NCBI GenBank assembly: GCA_020975725.1
Contig: QXJR01000016.1
Location: 310,001 to 374,000 of the forward strand
Origin: Picocystis sp. L7
Lineage: Eukaryota; Chlorophyta; Picocystophyceae; Picocystales; Picocystaceae
Direction: 5' to 3'
DNA length: 64,000 nucleotides
The notes under the pieces were generated by a model, which saw only the letters and a program-made list of their open reading frames with translations, made no database searches and was not told where the DNA came from. This document shows positions 31,473 through 42,570 of this stretch, in pieces. The position numbers were made by a program, and so were the translations under genes. Position 1 is the stretch's first letter, and each line of letters begins with the position of its first letter.

Positions 31473-33590
31473 ATGGACGTCGCCAAGATGCGCACCACCA
31501 CGAAGATGGCGTCTCTCCTGGCGCTCGCCTCGCTGCTGCACGTTGCACGTGGGTTCTACCTGCCTGGAGTCGCACCTCAGGACTACGTGCAGGTGAGGGT
31601 CGGGACCGAGACGCGCGGCATGGACGAGAAGACGTGGCTGACCAAAGGACACGAACGTGCGACAGGGAGACGAACTCAATATCAAAGTGAACAAGCTGTC
31701 TTCCGTGAGGACGCAGCTGCCGTACGAGTACTATTCGCTTCCATACTGCAAGCCGAAGAAAATCATCGACAGCGCCGAGAACTTGGGAGAGCTGCTGCGT
31801 GGAGACCGGATCGAAAACTCCGTGTACCAGGTGAGGAAATGGATCCAAACAAGCAGATGCAGCAATGATGTGTGCGGAAACGTGCGAAAATACAGGCGAG
31901 CTGACCTGGATGCATTTTGGAAACGATGCAAAACGTGCAGATCCGTATGCTCCAAGATCAACAGTGCAAGATCAGTTGCAGAATTGAAGCGCTTAACAAA
32001 GTGCAAGCCAGGCAGTTCCAAGAGAAAATTGGCTATGACTACAAGGTCAACATGATCCTGGATAACTTGCCCGCCGCTGTGGTGAAAATGGAAAGCGATG
32101 ACGGGGTGCCCATCAAAACTTATGAACGAGGCTTCCCTGTGGGATTCAAGTCAAGCATTGAGGGGGGCGACACTGTTCAGTACTACCTGAACAATCATCT
32201 ACGGTTCACCATCCTTTATCATCGGGACACGGAATCTGGACTCTCTCGTATCGTCGGATTCGAAGTGGAGCCACTTAGTGTCAAGCACTCTTATGGAGCT
32301 TTCTGGGAGGAGGAAGACACCCTCCTGCAAACATGTAACCCCTCCAGGGGAGTCTACGTATCTGATGCAATGGAATCACAGCCTGTTTCAGAGGATGAGG
32401 AAATCGTGTTCTCCTACGATGTATTGTTTGAAGGTTCAGATATTCGCTGGGCCTCTCGATGGGATACGTATCTTTTGATGAGAGATGAGCAAATTCATTG
32501 GTTCTCTATCGTTAACTCGCTGATGATTGTGTTTTTCTTATCAGGGATGGTAGCCATGATCATGCTTCGCACACTTCACAAAGATATTTCCAACTACAAC
32601 CAGCTTGACAATATCGAAGAAGCGCAGGAAGAGACGGGATGGAAGCTAGTCCATGGAGATGTCTTCCGCCCTCCCCAACAACCAGCTCTTTTTTGTGTGT
32701 TTGTAGGCACTGGAGTACAACTGTTGGGTATGGTCGTCATCACCATGATGTTCGCACTTCTAGGATTCCTGTCCCCAGCTAATCGTGGTGGCTTAATGTC
32801 AGCAACTCTCATGCTTTTCGCTTTCATGGGCCTACTAGGAGGCTACTATTCGTCTAGATTGTACAAGACCTTTAGACTGACAGACTGGAGAGCAACATCC
32901 CTCAAAACAGCACTTCTCTTTCCTGGGGTGATCTTTGGTATATTCTTTGTCTTGGATCTTCTCATTTGGGGCCAGAGGTCGTCCGGGGCTGTTCCTCTAG
33001 GAACACTCCTTGCATTGTGTTTCCTCTGGTTCGGGATCTCTGTCCCCCTAGTATTCTTGGGCAGTTACTTTGGCATCAAGAAACCCCCCTTCGAGGAGCC
33101 AGTGAGGACAAATCGCATCCCTCGCCAGATCCCACAGCAGGAGTGGTACATGAATCCCGTCTTCTCCATAATAATAGGGGGGGTGCTTCCATTCGGTGCA
33201 GTATTCATCGAGCTGTTTTTCATCCTCTCTTCCATGTGGCTGCATCAGTTCTACTACATGTTTGGCTTCCTTCTCATTGTGTTCACCATCTTGATTGTTA
33301 CTTGTGCGGAAATAAGCATAGTGTTAAGCTACTTCCAGCTCTGCAGTGAAGATTACCGTTGGTGGTGGAGATCGTATCTCAGCTCAGGATCATCAGCTGT
33401 GTACCTGTTCATTTATTCCATCTTCTACTTCATGACAAGGTTAGAAATCACAAAACCAGTTTCTGCAGTTCTTTATTTTGGATATATGACTATTGTGAGC
33501 TGCTCATATTTCACGCTCACTGGTACAATTGGGTTTCTTGCTAGCTATTGGTTCGTGAACAAGATCTACTCGGCAGTTAAGATAGATTGA
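31473..33590 (+). CDS. TM9SF: transmembrane 9 superfamily protein (TM9SF/EMP70)
   Basis: Endosome/Golgi nonaspanin. Exons 31473-31592, 31666-31830 and 31941-33590; introns of 73 and 110 bp, both with GTGAGG donors and phase 0; 644 residues. Signal peptide about 1-26, then [11 protein letters not shown], the family's mature start. The lumenal part has [26 protein letters not shown] and [13 protein letters not shown]. The membrane part has nine helices with [60 protein letters not shown] and [15 protein letters not shown]. The C-terminus SAVKID is the KxD/E Golgi-retention and COPI-binding motif. All introns sit in the first 15% of the coding region. It converges on RtcA with 249 bp between stops. 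Confidence 0.96.
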
Positions 33591-33839
33591 GGATCCAGTC
33601 ACTTGCTATCCAACAACAACAAAAGTTCAAAAGCCATGCATGTCTGCAATTGCATTCTCGGCGATATCTTTTAGTAATGAACACATTCTCAACTGATTCG
33701 TCCCATACTCAATACTTCCAGTAGCATGCTCGGTGGGGACAAGTTATTCCGAAGATGCAGCACCGCTTTTCTTACCACGAAGAGTCAGAGTGTTTTGACC
33801 GTGACTTGCATCCAGTATTGGGGGGTGCACGAATGGATT

Positions 33840-34982
33840 CTATTGCAGCAGCGAGCTCTTGAGCCCTGCCCCATGGCAAGTAATTATCCAAGGTTCCGTG
33901 TCTGTGGAGGGCTCTTTCACTACAAAGCAGGCGCCTATCACTTGCTCTGCCACGTACATCACTGCAAGAGCATGAGCAGTAGGAGCACAACAGCTGCCAA
34001 GCCTGGAGGTGCCCTCCGCCATAGCCATGAATACGAGCAGCTGATCCTGCAAGTGGCTATCTGTGCAGCCTCCACGCTTCAGCAGAGTAAGAACTTCCAG
34101 TGCAGCTTCCCTACCGGCTTGAGCGGCCTCCGATGCTTTCTTTGTGTTCAGCAATGGAGTACACACCCCTAAAACCCACCCCTCATCAGACACAGCACTG
34201 ACCAGCAAGCCCCCTCGCTCATTTTGCTCGTATTTCTTATCAGTTGTGCAGCATACTTCCACTTGGTGTCTTTCTGCTATGCACTGCTTCGCAGAATCGG
34301 CTGCAATGTGTGCCGCTTCTTTCGGCCCAAAGGTAAAAAGCTGAAAGCGCTGCAATTTGCCAAAGTAAACGCAGTCGAATGGACTGACAACATTCTTTGC
34401 TATTGGTTTGACGTACAACGTCACTTTGCCACCACCTCGGGGATTGAATCCTCGCCTCGTGCATTCCACGTTCAACATAGCACCACTGGATTCGATGCAC
34501 CGGTTCAATGCTGGTGCAAAAACGTGAGCTAGGTAATCAATGCTTGGAGCCATTGGTACATCCGTCCCTCCTGTCAGCTCCACCTGAGAAGTTGTATGGG
34601 CTACCAATAGAGGAGGGACTACGCACTGCGCAAAGAGGGCGCAGCTTGCAGCCGTCTCAGCATAGCATTGCTGAAGTCCTCCTCTGATGCCTTTCGGATG
34701 AATCAATTCCAAACGTTCAGATTTCTTCTCATCGCCCTTCAAACTAGCAGAGGAGATGGAGGCGACCAGGCGCGCTCCCAGGAGGTGCTGGGGCCTCATA
34801 CCTGGAGGTTTCCGATTGGCACGTATGCGGGATACCGCCACGCTTTTTCCAGCAGCGGCTGCCAGTGCAAGTGCAACTCGTACCACCTGCCCACCTCCTT
34901 CATGCACACGTCCATCCACTTCCACCATCTCTTGCGTCCATACCTTGCCTGTCGCTTGTTCACCACCGTCCTGCGACGCCAT
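33840..34982 (-). CDS. RTCA: RNA 3'-terminal phosphate cyclase
   Basis: ATP-dependent enzyme that converts RNA 3'-phosphate ends to 2',3'-cyclic phosphates. It has 380 residues and no intron. It begins with VEVDGRVHEGGGQVVRVAL (family: EGGGQ), then IRANRKPPGMRPQHL, GGLQQCYAETAASCALF, LTGGTDVPMAPSIDYLAHV and RRGFNPRGGGKV. CTDSHLQDQLLVFMAMAEG holds the nucleophilic His of active RtcA, which the rRNA-processing relative RCL1 lacks. This supports RTCA rather than RCL1. It is single-copy here, with no RtcB ligase neighbour. Confidence 0.94.
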   Translation of the reverse strand: MASQDGGEQATGKVWTQEMVEVDGRVHEGGGQVVRVALALAAAAGKSVAVSRIRANRKPPGMRPQHLLGARLVASISSASLKGDEKKSERLELIHPKGIRGGLQQCYAETAASCALFAQCVVPPLLVAHTTSQVELTGGTDVPMAPSIDYLAHVFAPALNRCIESSGAMLNVECTRRGFNPRGGGKVTLYVKPIAKNVVSPFDCVYFGKLQRFQLFTFGPKEAAHIAADSAKQCIAERHQVEVCCTTDKKYEQNERGGLLVSAVSDEGWVLGVCTPLLNTKKASEAAQAGREAALEVLTLLKRGGCTDSHLQDQLLVFMAMAEGTSRLGSCCAPTAHALAVMYVAEQVIGACFVVKEPSTDTEPWIITCHGAGLKSSLLQ

Positions 34983-36830
34983 GGCAAGTAGACTTTCCAG
35001 CGAAGCACATCTCCCTTTTCGTTCCGTCGGTCAATTGATGGGGAGGAACTAATTAGTAAGCTTACACTCGGTCCCTTCTATGAACTCGTCATTCACCCAG
35101 TTGTTGTGAATGTGTCGTGAATCTTGGACGGAGAGATCTTGAGAATCCCGAAGTGGGTTCGTGTAGATCGAAGAGGACAATCCGCCTTCGGCGGCGCGCC
35201 TGGGTCGAAGGTGGAGTGCAACTCCGGGGTTCGGAGTAGCGTATCAAGACAATCAAGCAAAAGGAATCTAGCATCACAAGGATGGCATGCGCACTATTCG
35301 CAGCGCTTCGGGTTTGTCTGAACGAGGTATATCAGTAGGTTGACAACTACAGAGGATCAATGTCTTGAACCTGTTTGACTCTTCCACTGCTTCTTTCTTC
35401 GTGACGTCCCCTCTTGCACACCTAGGCATCGTTTTCAAAGGCCAATTCTGAATTCGACTCGAACGAATTTCAAGTGTTCACATGGAATGGGTTTGTTGCC
35501 CAATTGAAGAGGTGGGTCTTTGGATAAGACTTCCCACTCAAGCGGTGTACCTCAAGCCTTGAGCGCTCTTTGTTTGTAACCAACGACCTCCAATGCATCA
35601 CTCGGGTCAGAAAACCGGGGGTCTCAATTCGATCCTCGTGCTCTCGGAACTCCCACTCATGAAATCAATCGTTGTAGAGCAAGGACACATCCAACCACAA
35701 ATGTTTTTGAAAGGGATGAAACTGGAGCTTCACGTCCCATTCATTTGGTCAGCCTTCCATCCACAAGCAGCATGGTGAGCGCTTCGTGCTCGCAAGGCTA
35801 GTGCGAAGGAGCATAATGCGCTAGCTGAACCTTAAGTCCAAGCATTTAAAGACATTGGATCAACTTAGTACCTTGTTGGAGACGCCAATCCATGGCATAT
35901 TCGACATACGTAAAGAAGTGGTGCATAGTGGCCCGTTACCTTTGACATACTGTCCGTGAAGTTCATGTCCACGGCTTCCATTAGCATATAGACATTCCCT
36001 ATGATATACGGCGCGAGATGTTCGAGGATGACCGTGAAGCAGTAAACTTCGTGTCAAGGTTGTATGTATCGATCTCTTTAAAATCTTTAAGAGCGTTACG
36101 CCATATTAAACCTCAACCGAAGCTGTGTGAGGCCGAAGTTGCCCCGCTTGTCATATGCTTTCAACTCGAATGTAGCAACAACATTTGACAAGAGAAAACT
36201 GCACCAAGTGAGACCACATGTTTAATTTTGCGCTGCAAACCGTGGCTCTTCCGCGGTGCGGGAAAGGTTGCTCTCCGCAATAATAGTAGGACGTCGTGAA
36301 GCAATTGAAACCTATTCTCCATGCTTTTAGCATGGAGAACAAGCTCCTGTTTTTGAAGTCCCGAGCGTGATAGATAGAATTCATAAACGCGTGGAGAATG
36401 TGCACATGACGTTCCATTTCCGCTGCTTGCATGTGCTCCATGTACCTTGCAATTTTGTATCGAACCGCTTTGTCGCCAAATTCATTTGGACAAAAGGTTG
36501 GCAGTATGCACCGATGAGAAGAATCATTCCTCGCGCTTCACTTGATTTTGGAAAGCGCGATTAGATCGGCTTTAGGGTGTTCTTGTGGAGCCACGGATTC
36601 ATTGTCCAACTTTATCCTTCCATCGAGCAGTTCATGAAAGCCAAGTGACCCCTACGTCGCCTTTGCCGCGATGTGTGAGGCGCCACGAGCCCATCCACGT
36701 GATCCTTCTTCTCCAAGAGGGGAGGAGGGGGAACGAAGCCCACGTGGACGGGGCCTTTCCCGCCAATAAAAGCCCCCCCGTCCACTGGGTTGCGGTAGCA
36801 ACCGACACCGACACTTTCCAAGGTGGCAGC
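34983..36830. other. intergenic region, RtcA to membrane protein
   Basis: 1.85 kb, noticeably more AT-rich than its surroundings between about 35,050 and 36,600, and without an open frame above about 100 codons. I see no gene, RNA or transposon signature. The last 170 bp are G/C-rich promoter, with CCAATAAAAGCC (36763-36774) as a possible TATA-like word. Confidence 0.5.
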
Positions 36831-37505
36831 ATGCACGTGTCGCAATGCGTCGCACGTGCGTTCTGGCGGACAGCGCTGCTGCTGGCGATCGTGTGGGAAG
36901 GTGCTGGTGCATTCCGAGAAGGCGACGTGGTGCCGACGGCCCGGCGCTTGCGCTGGAAGGACAAGGAAGCACCGTGGGAGGACCTCTTGGCTCGCCATTG
37001 TGCGCGGTTCAAGCACAATGCACGGGTCGCAGTGCCGCTGCCGAAGGCGGAAGACCTAGAGAAGAGACAGGAGGAGCAGATCGGGGCTTTCCAAAAGCTG
37101 CTGCGTGGTCGTGTGGACACAGAAGCTGCGATGGACGACAAAGGAGATGAGGATGGCGGCGCTTGGAGCGTAGCTTTGGCATTTGAATCTGGCAGCGTGG
37201 CCACCTCTTGGACACGTGTCAACGTGGAAAGGCAAGAAGTGCTGGTCAAAATACAGCACAGGGACGGGAACTTGATTGGGGTGGAGATGCGAGCTGTGCA
37301 AGCAAGTGGAGGCGTTCATGATAGGGATCACCTACTGGTGCGATACCATTGGATAGAAGAAAAGGGAGTGGATGGTACGAGGGGGGTGCTGTGGATGTCA
37401 GCCAGTGCTCTTCTCATGGTTGCAGCCATGCTCATTCACATAGGAAGGAACACAATACTAGATGTGAAACCTCGGAGACGTGGCAGCGATGCCAAATTGG
37501 AATAG
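36831..37505 (+). CDS. unknown type I single-pass membrane protein
   Basis: 224 residues, unrecognised. A signal peptide (about 10-28: WRTALLLAIVWEGAGAF) is followed by a basic then acidic lumenal domain with one predicted coiled stretch (DLEKRQEEQIGAFQKLLRG). After an Asp/Glu-rich spacer comes a beta-rich segment (WSVALAFESGSVATSWTRVN, VLVKIQHRDGN, LLVRYHWIEE). One membrane helix (VLWMSASALLMVAAMLIHIG) and a short basic tail ending DVKPRRRGSDAKLE complete it. It could be a small ER or Golgi protein. The start is the first ATG before the signal peptide. It converges on HisRS; AATAAA at 37562-37567 is its likely poly(A) signal. Confidence 0.65.
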   Translation: MHVSQCVARAFWRTALLLAIVWEGAGAFREGDVVPTARRLRWKDKEAPWEDLLARHCARFKHNARVAVPLPKAEDLEKRQEEQIGAFQKLLRGRVDTEAAMDDKGDEDGGAWSVALAFESGSVATSWTRVNVERQEVLVKIQHRDGNLIGVEMRAVQASGGVHDRDHLLVRYHWIEEKGVDGTRGVLWMSASALLMVAAMLIHIGRNTILDVKPRRRGSDAKLE

Positions 37506-37561
37506 TTCGGTTGATATGTCCTAGCCGACCAGTAGAGATACCTTCGCTGGAAATTGACAAG

Positions 37562-37567
37562 AATAAA
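37562..37567 (+). promoter_or_regulatory. likely poly(A) signal of the type I membrane protein gene
   Basis: AATAAA, 57 bp after the stop and 42 bp before the convergent HisRS stop. Confidence 0.45.
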
Positions 37568-37608
37568 AAATGGTTTTGAGACAAAAACTGCTTATTACAT
37601 GTGCAGGA

Positions 37609-40233
37609 TTATGCACACATGACTGGTAAAGCATCATCTGCGCTTCTCCCAAGCATTTGCCACAGCGTTGCAACCATATCCTCCCGCGGCACTGTGCTCT
37701 CCGCCCTCTCAGAGAGATTCTTTATTTTTACTACCTGGTTTTGCAGTTCTGTTTCCCCCACAAGCACCAAAAATGGAATGTAATTCTCCAAGCAGAAGTT
37801 GAGCTGGTCCCCCATTTTCGGATTCGGCTTGAAGCCGAACTCTGCTTTGATTCCTGCCTCCCACAGCTCTCCAGCAATTTTCATTCGTTCGGTCAACAAG
37901 CCAGAGCCTATGCTTGCAACAAGCACTTCAGTTTCGTTGCTTCTGACTTTTGTTCCTTCGGCCTGCGCTTTTTGCCGTTCCTGCTCCTCCTTGATGGCAA
38001 ACACCCGCTCTATTCCTAAGCTGACCCCTACTGCTGGCACGTCCTTGCCGCTGAACATGCCTACCAAATTATCATAACGGCCTCCAGCAGCAATGGAACC
38101 TACCTGAGACTCGCCACAGAACACGGCTTCATAGATCACCCCTGTGTAATAATCCAGCCCCCTTGCCAGGCTCAGATCAAAATGGATGCGACCTAAAGCA
38201 CCCATTGCATCCAAATAACCAAAAAGTAGACGGAGCTCCTGAAGGGTGGCTAATGAACCCTCATGGCCGGCAAAAGGGCTGCTTGCGCCTTCGAGCACTT
38301 CTAGAAGCTCATACGGCTTACCCTGAAACTGCACAAACTCCCCAACACGATCTGCCACGTCCTCGGGGAGACCCTTCTGCTCCGTCATTTCAACCTTCAC
38401 TTCAGCCCAGGGGGATTTGTCTAGTTTGTCTATAGCACTGCAGATGGAGCGAAACTTCTGTGGAGGCACGCCAGCAATCTCCATGCATGCGTCCAAAAGC
38501 TTCCTATGGTTCAATTTGATCACAAAATCTCCAATTTCCAAATCAGACAATATCTCAACGATGACCTTGAGAACTTCCGCATCGGGAACCATCGTGGCGT
38601 ATGAACCAGCTATGTCAAAGTCGCACTGGAAAAATTCCCGAAAACGGCCCCGGTTCATTGCCGGGTTGTCTCGGCGGTATACTCTGGCGATGTGGTACCT
38701 CTTGATATTTCCTGCATTGTGCAGTGCCACGTAGCGAGCAAAAGGCACAGTCAGGTCGTAACGCAGGCTCAATATTTCCCCTCCTTGATCGGCCAGATCG
38801 TAAATCAGTTTGCTATCCTCCCCGTATTTTCCCATCAGCGTCTCTCTCAACTCAAACACCGGAGTGTCTATGCACACTGCCCCGTGACGTTTGAAAACTG
38901 CTACAATTTTGGCAAATGCTTTCTCTCGGATCGCCATTTGCTCTGGCATGAAGTCCCTGGTGCCTTTAGGAATCTTGGGCTTCCTACGACCTTGATTACT
39001 CTCAAGCACCCGTTGAATGGCGTCGAGCTCCTGGATAAGCTTGGCATCTGTGGCATCCAATGCAAGTTCTAGAGGGTCAGGTGCATCGTTAGAGTTTGGT
39101 TCGCCATTGTTCAGATTCATGGATTCCAATCCGACATTGGCAGAGCAAGCTTCAAGGAACTGATAAAACAACGCAGTTCCCTTTCCAAGATCGCTACCTT
39201 GTCCTCTTTTCTTTTTCGGCTTCTTGCCATCCTTCAGGCGTGCTTCTTCTGCCTCTTCCGCAGCGCGCGCTTCCATAGAAAGCGATTTGAAGGCAGAAGC
39301 GCCTTCCTTTGCAAGGACAAGTGACAATGCATGCACAGAATCACAGGCCATGCGTGCGGCTCCGAAAGTCGAGCTGGGTGGAACAGTCCAAGAAGACCTG
39401 TGCACCACACCCATTCCCTTTGCTGTGGCATTGAAGCGTTCCAGGCTGCAATCGTATGCCGCTGCAGATGCCGCTGTCACAGAAGCGCATGCACATGCAA
39501 TGGCAACGCCGTCATCCGAGGCGTCTGCAAATTCCATCTTAAGCGACTGTTCCAGGCACTGCGCTGCATCTTTCAGTGCAGCATGGACACGCGTGGCCAT
39601 CGTAACGCCACGCAGGCGTCCGGACGAGGACTTCTGGCGTGCCATTTGCACACGCTTCGAGCCTTCAATGTAAGCCCTGAAGCCAGTTGCAGACGAGGCA
39701 GTTTCTTCCACGTTGGCATTTTCGACGCAGGCGCGCAAGGCTTCCGCCGAGAGGGCTGCCGCAGCGTCGGCGAGGCGCAGAGATGCTCTCGCTCGGTGTG
39801 CAGCGATTGCGGCTACGGCCGAGCATGCGACGGATTCGTCGATGGCTCCAAGTCGCTCATCTGCAGCCGGCAGCATCGCTTTCACGAGTCCAACTCGAGC
39901 GACCTCCTTCGCCACTGCGTTCATCCTTTCGTCGTCTGCGTTGGCAAGGGTTTCCAGTCGATCTGCATCTTCGGCAGCGATCCGCAGGGATCCAGACGCG
40001 GCTCTCCACAGCAGAAGCAAGGCGGCTGCACGCATTTCACGTGCGCTCAAGGCGATTTCGACGTCGGCCTTGGTCGGTCTTTCCTGGACGTTTCCCGCGT
40101 CGCGACCCCCTTCTGGCTTCATCCGCGCACGTGCGGCGGCGTCCAGCTTCGCTTGGACGCGTCCCACGGCCACGCCATGCACGTCCGAAGGGCTCAGCCG
40201 CGCGCCAAAGCCGCCGACGATCAGCGCCGCCAT
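37609..40233 (-). CDS. HARS: histidyl-tRNA synthetase with long N-terminal extension
   Basis: Class II aminoacyl-tRNA synthetase charging tRNA-His. Intronless, 874 residues. The catalytic core begins near residue 420 with IPKGTRDFMPEQ. It has motif 2 (YRRDNPAMNRGRFREFFQCDFDI), the histidine motif LARGLDYYTGVIYEA, motif 3 (GVSLGIERVF) and a C-terminal anticodon-binding domain (VLVASIGSG, GIKAEFGF), each cited in short parts. The first 420 residues are an Ala-rich helical extension ending in a Lys-rich patch (KKPKKKRGQG). Plant cytosolic HisRSs are of similar length, so this is the plant-type enzyme. ALG11 ends 140 bp upstream on the same strand, so the promoter is short; it includes the inverted TTAAC word at 40286-40308. 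Confidence 0.95.
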   Translation of the reverse strand: MAALIVGGFGARLSPSDVHGVAVGRVQAKLDAAARARMKPEGGRDAGNVQERPTKADVEIALSAREMRAAALLLLWRAASGSLRIAAEDADRLETLANADDERMNAVAKEVARVGLVKAMLPAADERLGAIDESVACSAVAAIAAHRARASLRLADAAAALSAEALRACVENANVEETASSATGFRAYIEGSKRVQMARQKSSSGRLRGVTMATRVHAALKDAAQCLEQSLKMEFADASDDGVAIACACASVTAASAAAYDCSLERFNATAKGMGVVHRSSWTVPPSSTFGAARMACDSVHALSLVLAKEGASAFKSLSMEARAAEEAEEARLKDGKKPKKKRGQGSDLGKGTALFYQFLEACSANVGLESMNLNNGEPNSNDAPDPLELALDATDAKLIQELDAIQRVLESNQGRRKPKIPKGTRDFMPEQMAIREKAFAKIVAVFKRHGAVCIDTPVFELRETLMGKYGEDSKLIYDLADQGGEILSLRYDLTVPFARYVALHNAGNIKRYHIARVYRRDNPAMNRGRFREFFQCDFDIAGSYATMVPDAEVLKVIVEILSDLEIGDFVIKLNHRKLLDACMEIAGVPPQKFRSICSAIDKLDKSPWAEVKVEMTEQKGLPEDVADRVGEFVQFQGKPYELLEVLEGASSPFAGHEGSLATLQELRLLFGYLDAMGALGRIHFDLSLARGLDYYTGVIYEAVFCGESQVGSIAAGGRYDNLVGMFSGKDVPAVGVSLGIERVFAIKEEQERQKAQAEGTKVRSNETEVLVASIGSGLLTERMKIAGELWEAGIKAEFGFKPNPKMGDQLNFCLENYIPFLVLVGETELQNQVVKIKNLSERAESTVPREDMVATLWQMLGRSADDALPVMCA

Positions 40234-40373
40234 GCCGCCTCGGAATGCGTCGATATGGCGTCTGTGCCTGCACCTGAGCGGGACCAGGTTAACTCGATGG
40301 TTAACCGAGGAGACAAGGCGAGAGGAGTTCCAGCATTACAGAGGAGGGTGGTGGATGTGGATGGTGCAGGTGG

Positions 40374-41798
40374 TCAAGTGGAAGCCAGGGTGGAGAGGAC
40401 AGGACGCACAGCAGTGGTGAACGATGCCAGGAAACGTGCGGTGGAGAAAGTGGAGGCGTGGGCACGGGCCGCCCTGGCCATGGAACGCCTGGCAGGCACG
40501 GGCATAGAAAGCACCTCCAAAATGGCCGAGGAAAACTCCTCCAGGGTAGTGGCCAGGAAGCCCGTACCTCTGCCCTCATAGGGAACGACGATGTCGGTCA
40601 ATGGACCTCCCGAATGGTGGGCAATGGGAATCGTACCGGCTGCCATGTACTCCACCACACCGATGCCAAAGTGCTCGTCGACCATGGTATGTATCCCACA
40701 CGTAGCAGCACCCAGGTGCTTCTTCAGCTCTGGATAGGAAATGCCCACACTGAAGTGCACGTGATGCTCCACACCTAGTTCTTCGCTGAGCAAGCGTAGC
40801 TCCTTCACCCTGGTTTCGTCTGCCGCATTTCTGCAGCTACCCACTAATCGTAACCGCATGTTGCTGAGGTGCTTCATTCCTGGCACGTCTTTCACCCTGG
40901 ACAAAGCATGCGCGAACGATTCTATCTGCAATCTATGATCCTTCTCCGGGCGAAACTGTGCGATTGAAATGATCTCTAATTCTCTTGGTCCATCATAGTC
41001 AAGCCTTTCTAGACCGCCGGTGTCGCAAGGTGGGTAAACAATGTGCACCTCCCTGCCCTGCCAGATTTGTGCGATGTGATTCCTGGTCCAAGTGCTGTTG
41101 ACCATGGTCACGTCGGCACACCTACCAACCATCCCATACATAGATGCGAACCAACGGTAGTACAGAAGCTTGATGTTCGACTTCCAAGCGCTTCCTGACA
41201 CACCCTGGTCGTTGTTGTACATACTCTTCCGCTGCCGAACACGCGCAAGCATGTCTGTGCTTATGGTGGGGTAGTGCACGTAGGCCACGACCTTACTTCC
41301 GGCCAATTTAGCAAGAGGATACGTAAAAGCATATCCTGAAGTGTCGATGAACACCGCAGGCGTCAACTTGAAAATGGCTTCTAATCCCAACAAGATCGAA
41401 CCTACGGCTTGTCCGATCATCGTGAACCTAGGGTAGGTTTCGGCCTGAACCAGGCGACGCAGCTTCAGCCTCACCACGTGTACTGGTCGGTGTATCTCGA
41501 CACCAAACACTTCAATCGCGCGTTTACGCAGTTCTTCAGCATCTGCATCATCGCCCGAGTACAGGTGAACCACTGCATTCGGAAGGTCGGATTGCACGGC
41601 CTGCACGGCGCACCACAGCACTCGTTCTCCGCCTCCACCGTCTCGTGCGAACGGATGGAAGAACGCCACGTCTTTCTTCTTGGGTTTCATACTCCTCAAG
41701 ATCACCAGGAGAGGCGCAAAGGCCGCGACGATGGCGGCGAGCACCGACGCTGTCAACGCCATGTCGCTCCCACAGAAATGACTGTGAATAGGACCCAT
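40374..41798 (-). CDS. ALG11: GDP-Man:Man3GlcNAc2-PP-dolichol mannosyltransferase ALG11
   Basis: ER-membrane mannosyltransferase that adds the fourth and fifth mannoses to the dolichol-linked N-glycan on the cytosolic face. GT-B fold, GT4 family; 474 residues, or 462 from the in-frame ATG at 41762. An N-terminal membrane anchor (ALTASVLAAIVAAFAPLLVIL) precedes the family signature FFHPFARDGGGGERVLW. KVVAYVHYPTISTDML, VNSTWTRNHI, VYPPCDT and AQFRPEKDH follow. The donor-binding E-x7-E region is EHFGIGVVEYMAAGTIP with HHSGGP. No intron. It is divergent to the first THI5-like gene. It and OST48 and glucosidase II beta all serve N-glycosylation. Confidence 0.95.
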   Translation of the reverse strand: MGPIHSHFCGSDMALTASVLAAIVAAFAPLLVILRSMKPKKKDVAFFHPFARDGGGGERVLWCAVQAVQSDLPNAVVHLYSGDDADAEELRKRAIEVFGVEIHRPVHVVRLKLRRLVQAETYPRFTMIGQAVGSILLGLEAIFKLTPAVFIDTSGYAFTYPLAKLAGSKVVAYVHYPTISTDMLARVRQRKSMYNNDQGVSGSAWKSNIKLLYYRWFASMYGMVGRCADVTMVNSTWTRNHIAQIWQGREVHIVYPPCDTGGLERLDYDGPRELEIISIAQFRPEKDHRLQIESFAHALSRVKDVPGMKHLSNMRLRLVGSCRNAADETRVKELRLLSEELGVEHHVHFSVGISYPELKKHLGAATCGIHTMVDEHFGIGVVEYMAAGTIPIAHHSGGPLTDIVVPYEGRGTGFLATTLEEFSSAILEVLSMPVPARRSMARAARAHASTFSTARFLASFTTAVRPVLSTLAST

Positions 41799-42570
41799 TT
41801 TATCGGTCCATGGACGGTCCCCTGCTGGATTCACCGAAAGGTGGCGACCGCGAAACGAAACCGAGGTGAGTTCGAACAGCGCACACACGAGCCTCGCGTT
41901 GCTTGCCAAGCGATCGCCTGCATCGCATCGTGTTGGATGGCGAGCTGGGACGATGGGGAGGGGCCCTGCTCGCCTGTGCGGCGTTCCGCCTGTGGATGGT
42001 GAAGGGGCGATTGGCTGCACGCGTCTTCCAACCACCTCTGCATCGAGTTTGGAAAGCGCCTCCAGTCACGAGCCACGCGTTCGGAGCGGAAGCAGCAACG
42101 CCCTCGAGATTCGCCTTGACAAGCATCGGATTCGACGTCGATAGATGGCCCCGCCCCACCTCACCTCGGGTACGGGAGAGGCTACAACAAAGGGACACAA
42201 CGGGAAGCGAAGGTTGCACCCTTTCCCGCCTTTCTTCGACAACCGAGGTGCCACAGTTGTGATACGGTTGTGTGCTACAGGTCCACCAGGAGAGGTACGG
42301 CTCTACCCCGTCTAAGCTGCCTTCTATCCCCGACGCGATTCGGTCTGAACCCGGCCTCGCCCCCAATCGAAGCAGGCCAAAAGGAGGGTGCATGCCGCCG
42401 CCACGTGAAGATATCGATGGGAGCGCATAGATATCGATCATCTATCGAAGGTATCGATGCATGGATCTCGGTCGAGCCCCAACGAGATCTTGTTCCCCAT
42501 TCACAACGCTGGCTTTTCGCACACCGGTGCCGCACCGCTTCACGAACGCGTTCAAGACGCCTGCTTCACC
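41799..42570. promoter_or_regulatory. divergent promoter, ALG11 and THI5-like gene 1
   Basis: 772 bp. TATCGAT words cluster at 42410-42460 (GATATCGATGGG, GATATCGATCATC, GGTATCGATGC). No TPP riboswitch core was found. Confidence 0.45.
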